Source: an uncultured Acetobacteraceae bacterium (lineage in GTDB: Bacteria > Pseudomonadota > Alphaproteobacteria > Acetobacterales > Acetobacteraceae). Taken from it: a stretch of 22,442 nt of DNA. Of the stretch, positions 5,991 through 12,852 are shown piece after piece. The notes beneath the pieces were generated by a model that was not told the DNA's origin, ran no database searches, and worked only from the letters and a program-made list of their open reading frames with translations. Within the stretch, counting starts at the first letter, position 1. Every line of letters starts with the position of its first letter. The stretch spans positions 1-22,442 of the forward strand of contig CALNAL010000019.1 of assembly GCA_937874445.1 (NCBI GenBank), in the 5' to 3' direction. A program made the translations under genes and the position numbers.

Positions 5991-6019
5991 TTGACATGAT
6001 TTCACCGTTTTGGTGAAAT
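5991..6019 (+). promoter_or_regulatory. Rightward early promoter of the 11-kb operon
   Basis: A perfect TTGACA -35 (5991-5996), a 17-bp spacer and TGAAAT as -10 (6014-6019, 4 of 6 consensus). Operator 5 lies within the spacer and overlaps the -10, so repressor binding should block RNA polymerase. The predicted start near 6026 leaves a short leader containing the GGAGG site (6034-6038) before the ATG at 6045. Confidence 0.7.
6001..6017. promoter_or_regulatory. Repressor/Cro operator 5
   Basis: TTCACC-GTTTT-GGTGAA, an exact inverted repeat with the same 5-bp centre as operator 3. It sits between the -35 and -10 of the early promoter. With operator 1 it is one of the two perfect copies. Confidence 0.75.
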
Positions 6020-6044
6020 GTCTCCATCAGCTCGGAGGCACCCC

Positions 6045-6245
6045 ATGACCCCTATCGAAAAACTCGTCGAATACCGCCGGCTGCGCGCTCTTGCAGTTGG
6101 CCGTCGGCGGCAGGTGACTGACGTCATTGGCTTCCGTCGCAAAGGGCTCGGCGACGAAGCGTTTGAAGCTGCAGTAGAGCTTTACGTCCGCGCACGAGAC
6201 GCTGCCATCTCCGCACGCCACGCTGCTCTTGGAGCGGCGTCATGA
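6045..6245 (+). CDS. Small early phage protein (66 aa)
   Basis: First gene of the rightward operon, beginning MTPIEKLVEYRRLRALAVGR after GGAGG with a 6-base gap. An upstream ATG at 6018 in the same frame falls before the predicted transcript start and lacks a ribosome site, so 6045 is used. The protein is basic and helical, without a recognised domain. It overlaps the next gene in an ATGA junction. Being first under the repressed promoter, it would be made earliest on induction, a place where anti-host or anti-repressor peptides are often found. Confidence 0.65.
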   Translation: MTPIEKLVEYRRLRALAVGRRRQVTDVIGFRRKGLGDEAFEAAVELYVRARDAAISARHAALGAAS

Positions 6246-6514
6246 ACTCCACCGAAATCGCCCGCGACGCGGCCCGCCTTGAGGCCCTGCTGACCGAGGC
6301 CCGCGACGTCGCAGATCGCCTATCCGACCGGGCGCACGGCGTCGAGGCGGACGTCTACAGCGACACGCTGGGCTGCCTCGACGATGCCGCCAGCACGCTC
6401 CACACGCTGCCGGGCGCACAGGAGCAGGACCGGGGCGACGCGGCATTCGACGCCGCCTGCCAGCGCGCCGACGCCCGCGACAAGCTGGCCCGCGAATATG
6501 CGGCGGAGGCCTGA
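6242..6514 (+). CDS. Small helical early phage protein (90 aa)
   Basis: Begins MNSTEIARDAARLEALLTEA and is acidic and helical throughout, with repeated Arg-Asp and Ala-Asp pairs. A single Cys lies in each of the segments LGCLDDAAS and AACQRADAR. No domain is recognised. It is coupled to the gene before by an ATGA overlap and lies 3 bp before the next, so it belongs to the same transcript. Confidence 0.6.
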   Translation: MNSTEIARDAARLEALLTEARDVADRLSDRAHGVEADVYSDTLGCLDDAASTLHTLPGAQEQDRGDAAFDAACQRADARDKLAREYAAEA

Positions 6515-6517
6515 AAA

Positions 6518-6823
6518 ATGGCATCCTCGTATTGGCGTCTCGTCTTCCCGGACCGGTCACTCAATTCCGCCGACTGGCAGGCGACAAGCCTGGTCAACCA
6601 GTCCCACACCATCGCCGGAGCCCAGGCGAACAACCCGGCCGTCTCCAAAAGCCTCGCCTCCATCTCCGAAGAACTGAAAGCCATCGCCGCGCGCCTGACC
6701 ATCCTGGACACTGAGGAGATCGACTTCATGGAGCGCGCCGTCCGGCATGGTCTCGTCGATGCCGACGACAAGTTGCTGCCCGGTGCGGTCGAGCTGCTCG
6801 CCGGCACCAGGAGGGCGGCATGA
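6518..6823 (+). CDS. Small early phage protein (101 aa)
   Basis: Begins MASSYWRLVFPDRSLNSADW with a GGAGG site 8 bases upstream. The N-terminus is aromatic and looks folded; residues about 45-75 form a coiled-coil-like helix (SISEELKAIAARLTILDTEE). The family is not recognised. It is coupled to the next gene by an ATGA overlap and stands just before the recombination genes. Confidence 0.6.
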   Translation: MASSYWRLVFPDRSLNSADWQATSLVNQSHTIAGAQANNPAVSKSLASISEELKAIAARLTILDTEEIDFMERAVRHGLVDADDKLLPGAVELLAGTRRAA

Positions 6824-7050
6824 ATCCCTCCGACATCATCCGCGAGGTGCGCCTCGCCTTGCTCGCCGACGGAATGACCGCTCGGGCCGACCGTCTCTCC
6901 ACCGCCGAAATGATGACGCGCCGCCTGGAGCGGTTCGCCGACGAGGTGGCGGCCGAAGCCCAGGATGAGGAGTTGGCGCGCGCCTCGGCCGTGGAATGCG
7001 GCGCCGTCATCGATCTGCGCAGTGCAACACCACTCAGGAGAATGGCGTGA
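6820..7050 (+). CDS. Small early phage protein (76 aa)
   Basis: Begins MNPSDIIREVRLALLADGMT after an AGGAGG site. It is helical and acidic, with the segment STAEMMTRRLERFADEVAAE. Its last base is the first base of the nuclease ATG (TGATG junction), so translation of the exonuclease is probably coupled to it. No known domain is seen; a small partner of the exonuclease is possible but unsupported. Confidence 0.6.
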   Translation: MNPSDIIREVRLALLADGMTARADRLSTAEMMTRRLERFADEVAAEAQDEELARASAVECGAVIDLRSATPLRRMA

Positions 7051-7994
7051 TGTCTCTTATCCCCATGCCGGCGAGCCGCGCGGAGTGGCTCGCCCTGCGC
7101 CGCCAGCGCATCGGCGCCTCCGAGGTCGGCGCCCTCTTCGGCGTGCAAGCCCCCTTCCAGCAGAGCGCGTTTGCTCTGCACCACATCAAGGCCGGCGCCG
7201 CTGAGGAACCCGACATCTCCGGCCCTCGCCTTACCTGGGGGCTCAAGCTCGAGGAGGTGATCGCCACCGCGGCCGCCGAGGAGAAGGGCTGGACGGTGCG
7301 CCGCGGACGCTATGCCGTCTGCGACACCTGCCGCCTGGGTGCCTCGCTCGACTTCGAGATCGAGGCCGACCCCACCGGCAAGAACTTCGGCCCCGGCGTG
7401 ATGGAGACGAAGAATGTCGATTGGCTCCAGCACCGCCGCGCCTGGACCGAAGGCGAACCGCCGCCGCACATCCTGATGCAGCTACAGGCCCAGCTGATGG
7501 CCTCCGGCTATACCTGGGGCGTGGTGGCCGGCCTGGTTGGTGGCAACGACCTGCAGATCTACCCCTATACCGCGATGCCGGCGCTGCATGCCGAGATCAA
7601 GGAGCGCGTGGACGAGTTCTGGCGCCGCGTCGCCGAGAACGATCCGCCGCCGGTGGACGGCAGCGAGAGCGCCTCGCGCGTCTTGGCAACCCTCTACGCC
7701 GAGCCGGTCGATGATGTCATCGATCTTTCCGAGTCCAACGAGTGGCCCGAGGCGGTGGCAGCCTTCATCGCAGCGACCACAGCCAAGAAGCAAGCCCAGG
7801 AAGACTATGCGGATTCCAAGAATCGCGTGATCTCCCTGATGGGCGCCCACAAGCGCGCCTACGGCAGCGGCTACAGCGTGTCCACCGCCATTACTCCGGC
7901 CAAGCCGGACCGGCCTGCTGCCCCCGGCGAGATCATCAAGGGGCGCGCCGAGACGCGTCGCTACACCGCGAAGGCCCAGGAGAGTGCGGCGTGA
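7050..7994 (+). CDS. YqaJ-like / lambda-Exo family recombination exonuclease (314 aa)
   Basis: A phage recombination nuclease of the YqaJ (lambda Exo, PD-(D/E)XK) family, which resects double-stranded ends to single strands for annealing. Seen directly: RIGASEVGALFG near the N-terminus (residues 20-31), the helix motif WGLKLEEVI containing the conserved Glu (68/69), Asp101 in GASLDFE and the E-x-K pair Glu119/Lys121 in METKN, followed by a glutamine-rich LMQLQAQLMASG helix typical of the family. The C-terminal quarter is helical and may contact the annealing partner. Start 7050 directly joins the previous stop; a longer frame from 6996 overlaps the preceding gene. It forms a module with the genes up to 11287. 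Confidence 0.9.
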   Translation: MSLIPMPASRAEWLALRRQRIGASEVGALFGVQAPFQQSAFALHHIKAGAAEEPDISGPRLTWGLKLEEVIATAAAEEKGWTVRRGRYAVCDTCRLGASLDFEIEADPTGKNFGPGVMETKNVDWLQHRRAWTEGEPPPHILMQLQAQLMASGYTWGVVAGLVGGNDLQIYPYTAMPALHAEIKERVDEFWRRVAENDPPPVDGSESASRVLATLYAEPVDDVIDLSESNEWPEAVAAFIAATTAKKQAQEDYADSKNRVISLMGAHKRAYGSGYSVSTAITPAKPDRPAAPGEIIKGRAETRRYTAKAQESAA

Positions 7995-8599
7995 TCCTAT
8001 TTTTCGACACAGAGACGACGGGGCTCCCAGACTACAGGGCGCCATCAGACGCCCCCCAGCAGCCCCACCTCGCGCAGATTGCACTGCTGCTGCAGGACGA
8101 AGGCGGCAACGATCGCGGCGTGGTCTCCATGGTGATCCGCCCTGACGGCTGGACGATCCCGGACGACGTTGCCGCCATCCATGGCATTACCCAAGCGCGC
8201 GCCTTGGCCGAGGGTATCCCGGAATCATTAGCCGCCCTCCTGTACAAGACCTATGTCGAGCAATGTTCCATCCGTGTCGCCCACAATGAGTCCTTCGATC
8301 GCCGCATCATGCGCATCGCGATGCTGCGGAGCGGTGTGACACGGGAGGAGATCGAAGCGCTCGAAAAGCGCCCACACTTCTGCACCTGCCTTGCGGCAAC
8401 GCCAATTGTCGATCTGCCACCTACCGAGAAAATGCGTGCCGCCGGCTTCAAAAAACCGAAGGCTCCCAAGTTGGAGGAGTGCATCAAGCACTTCTTCGGC
8501 GAGGGGCTCTCCGGCGCACACGATGCGCTAGTCGATGTTCGGGCCTGCGCCCGCGTCTACTTCTACCTTCAGAGCCTGAAGGGAGGACTTGCAGCATGA
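7991..8599 (+). CDS. DEDDh 3'-5' exonuclease, DNA polymerase III epsilon-like (202 aa)
   Basis: A 3'-5' exonuclease of the DnaQ superfamily. The metal-binding residues are all visible: Asp6 and Glu8 in FFDTETTGL, Asp103 in AHNESFD, and His177 with Asp182 in HDALVD, so the DEDDh site is intact. The HGIT segment after residue 63 is also typical. Start is GTG 7991 in a GTGA overlap with the Exo gene; the frame upstream of it lies out of phase within that gene. Its place between Exo and the putative annealing protein suggests trimming of 3' ends during recombination, or turnover of host nucleic acid, rather than proofreading for a phage polymerase, since none is seen here. Confidence 0.88.
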   Translation: MILFFDTETTGLPDYRAPSDAPQQPHLAQIALLLQDEGGNDRGVVSMVIRPDGWTIPDDVAAIHGITQARALAEGIPESLAALLYKTYVEQCSIRVAHNESFDRRIMRIAMLRSGVTREEIEALEKRPHFCTCLAATPIVDLPPTEKMRAAGFKKPKAPKLEECIKHFFGEGLSGAHDALVDVRACARVYFYLQSLKGGLAA

Positions 8600-9729
8600 G
8601 CGAAGCCACCATGAGCACCGCCCTCGCTCTCATCCCCGCATCGGCGCTGCCCACCATCTTGGCCGCGGACGAAAATGATCTCCTCGGCAAGCTACGCGCC
8701 CGCATTGCTGCTCATCATCCAGATGTCTCGACGCCGAAGGGAAGAGACGAGATCCGCAGCCTGGCCGCCGACGTTGCCAACAGCAAGATGAACCTGATCC
8801 GGCTTGGCAAGAAGCTCACCGAGGGCTGGCGGAAATCGACGGCCGCGGTCAACGCGGAGTGCCGCCTGCTCGAGGAGTGCATGGACTCCCTCAAGGCCCA
8901 GGTCCGGCAGCCGCTGACTGATTTTGAAAATCTGGAGAAGGAGCGGGTACGTGCGCACGAGGACGCCCTCGCGGCCATAGGAAATCTGTTCGCCGAGATG
9001 CCGGACGACGCTGCGCCGGCCGATATCGAGGCCCGCATCGCGCAGATCGATCCTCTGTACGCCAGAAACTGGCAAGAGTTTGCTCCTCGTGCGGCGCAGG
9101 AACGCAAGATCACGCTCTGCGCACTCAACGGCGCGCTGGTGGCGGCGCAAAAGCGGGAAGCCGATGCCGCGGAGGCCGCGCAACGAGCGGCGGAAGAGGC
9201 TGAGCGCCGGCGCCAAGAGGAAGAGCGGCTTCGGAATGAGCGCGAAGCCAAGATCGCGGCCGAGGCGGCCGAGCGAGCCCGTCAGGGAGCCGAGGAGAAG
9301 GCTGCCCGCCAGCGCGCGGAAGCGGAACGGCAGCAGCAGGCAGAGCGGGAAGCGATCGCGCGTCGGGAACGCGAGGCTGCGGACGCCATCGAGCGCGCCA
9401 ACCGCGAGAAGGCAGAGGCGATCGCCCGCGCCGAGCGCGAAGCGGCCGAGGCGGAGCAGCGACGCCAGCGCGAAATGCAGGAAGCCGAAGCGAGGGCCCA
9501 GCGCGAGAAGGCTGCGGCGGTCGAGGCCGAACGTCAGCGTCAGAAGGATGCCGCCGAAGCGGACCGCCTGGAAGCCGAGCGTCGTGCCGCCAACAAGGCA
9601 CACCGGGCAAGGGTCAATACCGAGGCGATGAATGCCCTGGTTGCCGCCGGCCTCAATGACAAGGCCGCGCGCACCGCTGTCATCGCCATTGCCCGCGGCA
9701 ATGTGCCGCACGTCACGATTTCGTATTGA
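8596..9729 (+). CDS. Long coiled-coil phage protein of the recombination module (377 aa)
   Basis: Begins MSEATMSTALALIPASALPT. Residues 1-180 form a helical domain containing LAADVANSKMNLIRLGKKLTEGW, resembling phage DUF1351-like proteins. Residues about 185-335 are an uninterrupted Glu/Arg/Ala-rich coiled coil of TolA type, and the last 40 residues (about 338-377) form a small conserved cap (ALVAAGLNDKAARTAVIAIA). I have seen similar proteins beside phage Exo and annealing genes, so a scaffolding role in recombination is reasonable but not shown. It overlaps the exonuclease by 4 bp. The coiled coil makes naive similarity to TolA unreliable. Confidence 0.75.
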   Translation: MSEATMSTALALIPASALPTILAADENDLLGKLRARIAAHHPDVSTPKGRDEIRSLAADVANSKMNLIRLGKKLTEGWRKSTAAVNAECRLLEECMDSLKAQVRQPLTDFENLEKERVRAHEDALAAIGNLFAEMPDDAAPADIEARIAQIDPLYARNWQEFAPRAAQERKITLCALNGALVAAQKREADAAEAAQRAAEEAERRRQEEERLRNEREAKIAAEAAERARQGAEEKAARQRAEAERQQQAEREAIARREREAADAIERANREKAEAIARAEREAAEAEQRRQREMQEAEARAQREKAAAVEAERQRQKDAAEADRLEAERRAANKAHRARVNTEAMNALVAAGLNDKAARTAVIAIARGNVPHVTISY

Positions 9730-9740
9730 GGGCGCACGTC

Positions 9741-10142
9741 ATGATCTTTCATCTTGAGGAGTGGCACGAGGGGCATTGGCGGCGCGTTGAGGGTGCCTTT
9801 GGGAATGCCATCTTCGTCATGGTGGAATGCGACCGTGATGGCCAATGCATCCCGCGCCGTATCGTTGACGAAGACGGTACCCTCATCGCTTCAGGCCGCT
9901 GGTGTGCCCGCGACACGCCAGTCAATGACATCAAGCCGTTCTCGATCGTCATGTCCCTGGACAAACCCGGCCCCTGCGAGCGCGACGGCCTGCCTTACTA
10001 CCGCCACCCCTCCCAGGAAGCCGCAACCACTGAGGCTAGGCGTCTCTCGCAGGCCTGCGGTGGTGGTCGGTTCGGCGTGTTGGAACTCGTCCATGTCTCC
10101 GGATGGATCGACATGGATCTGGACAAGGAGATTCCCTTCTGA
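9741..10142 (+). CDS. Uncharacterised phage protein (133 aa)
   Basis: Begins MIFHLEEWHEGHWRRVEGAF at ATG 9741, with a GAGGG site 8 bases before it. Alternative TTG 9726 or GTG 9738 starts would add only a few residues. The N-terminal half looks beta-rich and compact, with Trp and Cys (RWCARDTP), and the end is acidic (WIDMDLDKEIPF). Its stop shares a base with the next ATG. Lying between the coiled-coil protein and the candidate annealing protein, it is probably part of the recombination module, but no family is recognised. Confidence 0.6.
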   Translation: MIFHLEEWHEGHWRRVEGAFGNAIFVMVECDRDGQCIPRRIVDEDGTLIASGRWCARDTPVNDIKPFSIVMSLDKPGPCERDGLPYYRHPSQEAATTEARRLSQACGGGRFGVLELVHVSGWIDMDLDKEIPF

Positions 10143-11287
10143 TGAGCGGATCACAGTACGCCGAGCACAACGGCCAGTCGGGCATGATCGTCCACCAGGC
10201 CACGTCCCCCCAGCGCGTCGGCCAGGCCACGATGGTCGAGCAGGCCCGCGCCATCGCCGAGGTCCGCGCCGCGGTCATGATCGCCCGCGAGAACCCGCGC
10301 GATCGCTCCGCCGCCATCACTGAGATGCGCGAGGTCTGCGCCATCCAGGGGCTCGCCGAGCGGGCATTCTTCCGCGTCCGGCGCGGCGGCGAGATGGTCA
10401 ACGGCGAGTCCATCCATCTCGCGCGCGAACTGGCCCGCTGCTGGGGCAACATCACCTACGGCGTCAAGGAGATGTCGCGCGACGACATGCTCGGCCAGTC
10501 TGAGCTACTCGCCTTCGCATGGGACCTGGAAACGAACGACCGCAGCGAGGTCGTTTTCATCGTGCCACATGTCCGCGGCAACGGCGAGAAACGCCGCGTG
10601 CTGACCGGTACGCAGGAGATCTATGAGAACAACGCCAGCTTTGCCGGGCGCCGTCTGCGCGAGACGATCTTCGCGGTGCTTCCGGTCTGGTTCAAGGCGG
10701 AGGCCTCCGACATCTGCCACCGGACCCTGGAGAGCGGTGGCGGCAAGCCTCTGGTGCAGTGTATCGCCGATCTGCGCACCGCCTTCGAGGCAATGGGCGT
10801 CACGGCCACGATGCTGGAGAAGAAGCGCGGACGCAAGATGGACGATTTCACGCCCGAGGACGTGGCCGCCCTGCGCGTCGTCTATGGTTCGCTCAAGCGC
10901 GAGGAGGTGACGGTCGCCGAGGAATTCCCATCGGCGGAGATTCCCCCCACGAAGCCTACCGGCGGAAAGCTGGCGGTGATTGAGAAGGCCGCGAAGGAGG
11001 AGCATGCCGCTCCCGCGTCGCCCCCGCCGCCCACCCGGCAGGCGACGGCTCCCGCTGCGGCGGGGATGTCGGCGGACTGCACCTGGCTGCTCGAGAACAT
11101 CCGAAGGACGAAACCCTCGGAAGTCGCTCTGCTGATGAAGACAAAGGCGGTCACCAAGATGTTGGCCGGGCTTTCCTCGGACGAGCTGGCGGTGGTGGAA
11201 GCCGAGGCATCCGAGCGCAGTCACCCCACGGCTGCCACCTCGCCGGTCGACGATGATGGCTTCCCCACCGATGTGATGCCGGGGTGA
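10142..11287 (+). CDS. Candidate phage single-strand annealing / recombination protein (381 aa)
   Basis: Begins MSGSQYAEHNGQSGMIVHQA. The core has features of a widespread phage family that lies beside YqaJ nucleases: ARAIAEVRAAVMIARENPRD, a segment FRVRRGGEMVNGESIHLARE followed by CWGNITYG, then AWDLETNDRSEVVF and RRLRETIFAVLP. After about residue 210 comes FEAMGVTATMLEKKRGRKMD and LRVVYGSLKREE, an ending typical of phage annealing proteins (RecT-like, from memory). The final 100 residues are disordered except for a small helical cap. By pairing with Exo it would coat and anneal single strands. The family match is from recall, so the function is probable rather than proven. Confidence 0.72.
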   Translation: MSGSQYAEHNGQSGMIVHQATSPQRVGQATMVEQARAIAEVRAAVMIARENPRDRSAAITEMREVCAIQGLAERAFFRVRRGGEMVNGESIHLARELARCWGNITYGVKEMSRDDMLGQSELLAFAWDLETNDRSEVVFIVPHVRGNGEKRRVLTGTQEIYENNASFAGRRLRETIFAVLPVWFKAEASDICHRTLESGGGKPLVQCIADLRTAFEAMGVTATMLEKKRGRKMDDFTPEDVAALRVVYGSLKREEVTVAEEFPSAEIPPTKPTGGKLAVIEKAAKEEHAAPASPPPPTRQATAPAAAGMSADCTWLLENIRRTKPSEVALLMKTKAVTKMLAGLSSDELAVVEAEASERSHPTAATSPVDDDGFPTDVMPG

Positions 11288-11290
11288 GCC

Positions 11291-11551
11291 ATGCAGATCC
11301 CCATCCCGCCAGCCTGGCCGTACGCACCGATCCTCTACGCTCTGGGCCTGGCTCTGGCTGCGCTGATCCTGTTGACCGACGCCTGGGACGCCGCGCGCCC
11401 GTCTGACTGCGGCGAGGCGCCAGCCTCCGGGATAGAGCGCCTGTTCGGGCTGCTGGTACGCCTCGGGGCCTGCTGCGCGGTTGTCGTCGCGCTACGGGCC
11501 ACCGAGCCCGCGCAGGTCGTCGCGGCGCTGGTCTGGGGGATGCCGTGGTGA
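11291..11551 (+). CDS. Small inner-membrane protein (86 aa)
   Basis: Begins MQIPIPPAWPYAPILYALGL. Three hydrophobic stretches are visible (about residues 11-30, 48-66 and 70-84), with the charged loop DAWDAARPSDCGEAPASG between the first two; the outer two may be full membrane segments. Start ATG 11291 lies 3 bp after the previous stop, and its stop overlaps the next gene. A membrane peptide inside an early recombination operon is unusual. It could interfere with superinfection or host energetics, but nothing specific is known. Confidence 0.6.
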   Translation: MQIPIPPAWPYAPILYALGLALAALILLTDAWDAARPSDCGEAPASGIERLFGLLVRLGACCAVVVALRATEPAQVVAALVWGMPW

Positions 11552-12012
11552 AGCCCGATTCCCCCATGCACGAGCAGCTTACCGATACAGCTGTGCTTGA
11601 CCTGCCGCTACCCGGCGATGTGCGCATTGGCAGCATGACCTTCCGCAAGGGAGTTCCTCTGCGGATCCTTGTTGTCGCCGCAACCAGGTGGAAGGAGCTG
11701 GTCGATAACCACTTCGGTCCCATGGTGCTGCCGACGGCTGCACAGGCAGTGCGGGGCATTCCCGCGATGCTCGCCACCGACGGCAAGATGATCGAGGCGC
11801 TCGAGGATGCGCGCCGCTTCGTGCAGGCCGAGCTCGGCGTTCGGCTCGAAAGCTATTGCCTGAAAGGTCCTGATGGGACGCCGGACATCTCGACGCTGAG
11901 CGATGAGGACGGCGGCGCTTCGCTCGTCGCTGCGGCGCAGCAAGCGCTCGCCAAGATCGAGGCTGCCCTGAATGGCGTGGCCTCTGAGCAGGGAGGTCCC
12001 AGCACATCATGA
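11548..12012 (+). CDS. Uncharacterised phage protein (154 aa)
   Basis: The likely start is GTG 11548 in a GTGA overlap, with GGGGGA 7 bases upstream; GTG 11545 one codon earlier is possible. The protein begins with a flexible leader, then a beta-rich segment (LPGDVRIGSMTFRKGVPLRI) and a helical body ending in AAAQQALAKIEAALNGVA. No domain is recognised. It is coupled by ATGA to the J-domain gene and may be its partner. Confidence 0.6.
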   Translation: MKPDSPMHEQLTDTAVLDLPLPGDVRIGSMTFRKGVPLRILVVAATRWKELVDNHFGPMVLPTAAQAVRGIPAMLATDGKMIEALEDARRFVQAELGVRLESYCLKGPDGTPDISTLSDEDGGASLVAAAQQALAKIEAALNGVASEQGGPSTS

Positions 12013-12602
12013 CCGCAGCCGTTGCCTATCCTCTCGCATGGCCGGCTGGGTGGCCGCGTACTCCAGCTCCGCGGCGCGAGCGCTGGCCATCTTCCCAGAT
12101 CACCATCACAGGTGCTCTGCGCGAATGTCAGGAAGAGCTGCGCCGCCTCGGCGTCACGGCTGTGGTGCTATCCAGCAACGTCACCTTGGGGGCTGAACAT
12201 CCAGCCGACCCCGGCGTTGTCGCCTATGGCCGGCTGCGCGAGCGTAGCATCGCCATCCCTTGCGACCGCTGGAATAGCGTCTCCGGAAACCTGCGGGCCA
12301 TCGCGAAGACCATCGAGGCGATGCGCGGGATGGAACGGTGGGGGGCACGGCACATGATCGACGCCATGTTCTCCGGTCTCCCGGCGCTGGCTGCCCCGGG
12401 CGCGCGCGGTTGGCGCGAGGTGCTCGGCATCCCGGCCAGCGCCGAGGCGACGCGCGATCTGATTGAGAAGAGGCGCCGCGAGCTCGCCAAGATCAACCAC
12501 CCTGACCGAGGTGGAGACCCCGCCCGGATGTCCGAGATCAACGCCGCCGCCGAAGTCGCCCTTCGGGAGATCACGCCGGAGGGGAGCGCAGGCCATGAGT
12601 GA
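12009..12602 (+). CDS. Phage J-domain protein (197 aa)
   Basis: The N-terminal segment YPLAWPAGWPRT and the central segment AIAKTIEAMRGMERWG belong to a phage family I recognise in which a C-terminal J domain follows. Here residues about 135-188 form that domain, with the HPD tripeptide at 164-166 in AKINHPDRGGDP. The HPD loop is what activates Hsp70 (DnaK) ATPase, so the protein could direct host DnaK to a phage or host target. It is much shorter than host DnaJ and lacks its Gly/Phe and zinc-finger regions. It overlaps its neighbours by 4 and 8 bp. Confidence 0.82.
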   Translation: MTAAVAYPLAWPAGWPRTPAPRRERWPSSQITITGALRECQEELRRLGVTAVVLSSNVTLGAEHPADPGVVAYGRLRERSIAIPCDRWNSVSGNLRAIAKTIEAMRGMERWGARHMIDAMFSGLPALAAPGARGWREVLGIPASAEATRDLIEKRRRELAKINHPDRGGDPARMSEINAAAEVALREITPEGSAGHE

Positions 12603-12852
12603 CGTCAGCGAACGCGCCTTATTTCTCACCCTCAATGCGTTGGCTCCGATCTCCGAGATCGGGCGCCAGCCGCACGAGATCGCCCTTGGGGTGCAGGGCT
12701 ATTCCCTGATCTCTGTCCGGCACGCACTCCGAGAATTATGCCGGCGTGGGCTGGTCCGTTTCGATGGACCGGATTGCCGGCGCCTCTACTCGATCACGGA
12801 CGCAGGGCGCGAATGGTTGGCGACACAAGAGCCGCAGGGCGGTGCATCATGA
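12595..12852 (+). CDS. Small winged-helix protein (85 aa)
   Basis: Begins MSDVSERALFLTLNALAPIS in an ATGAGTGA overlap with the J-domain gene. Helices around residues 20-55 (HEIALGVQGYSLISVRHALR followed by ELCRRGLVRF) and the wing DGPDCRRLYSITDAGREWL give the pattern of an HTH with a winged tail, as in MarR- or PadR-like modules. It is probably a transcriptional regulator or DNA-binding accessory in the phage operon; the target is unknown. Confidence 0.65.
   Translation: MSDVSERALFLTLNALAPISEIGRQPHEIALGVQGYSLISVRHALRELCRRGLVRFDGPDCRRLYSITDAGREWLATQEPQGGAS

Noticed and set aside
9185..9600. Possible tandem repeat or TolA homologue in the coiled-coil gene
   Set aside because: The repetitive look comes from Glu/Arg/Ala codons of a long coiled coil; no exact repeat unit was seen, and there is no membrane anchor as in TolA.
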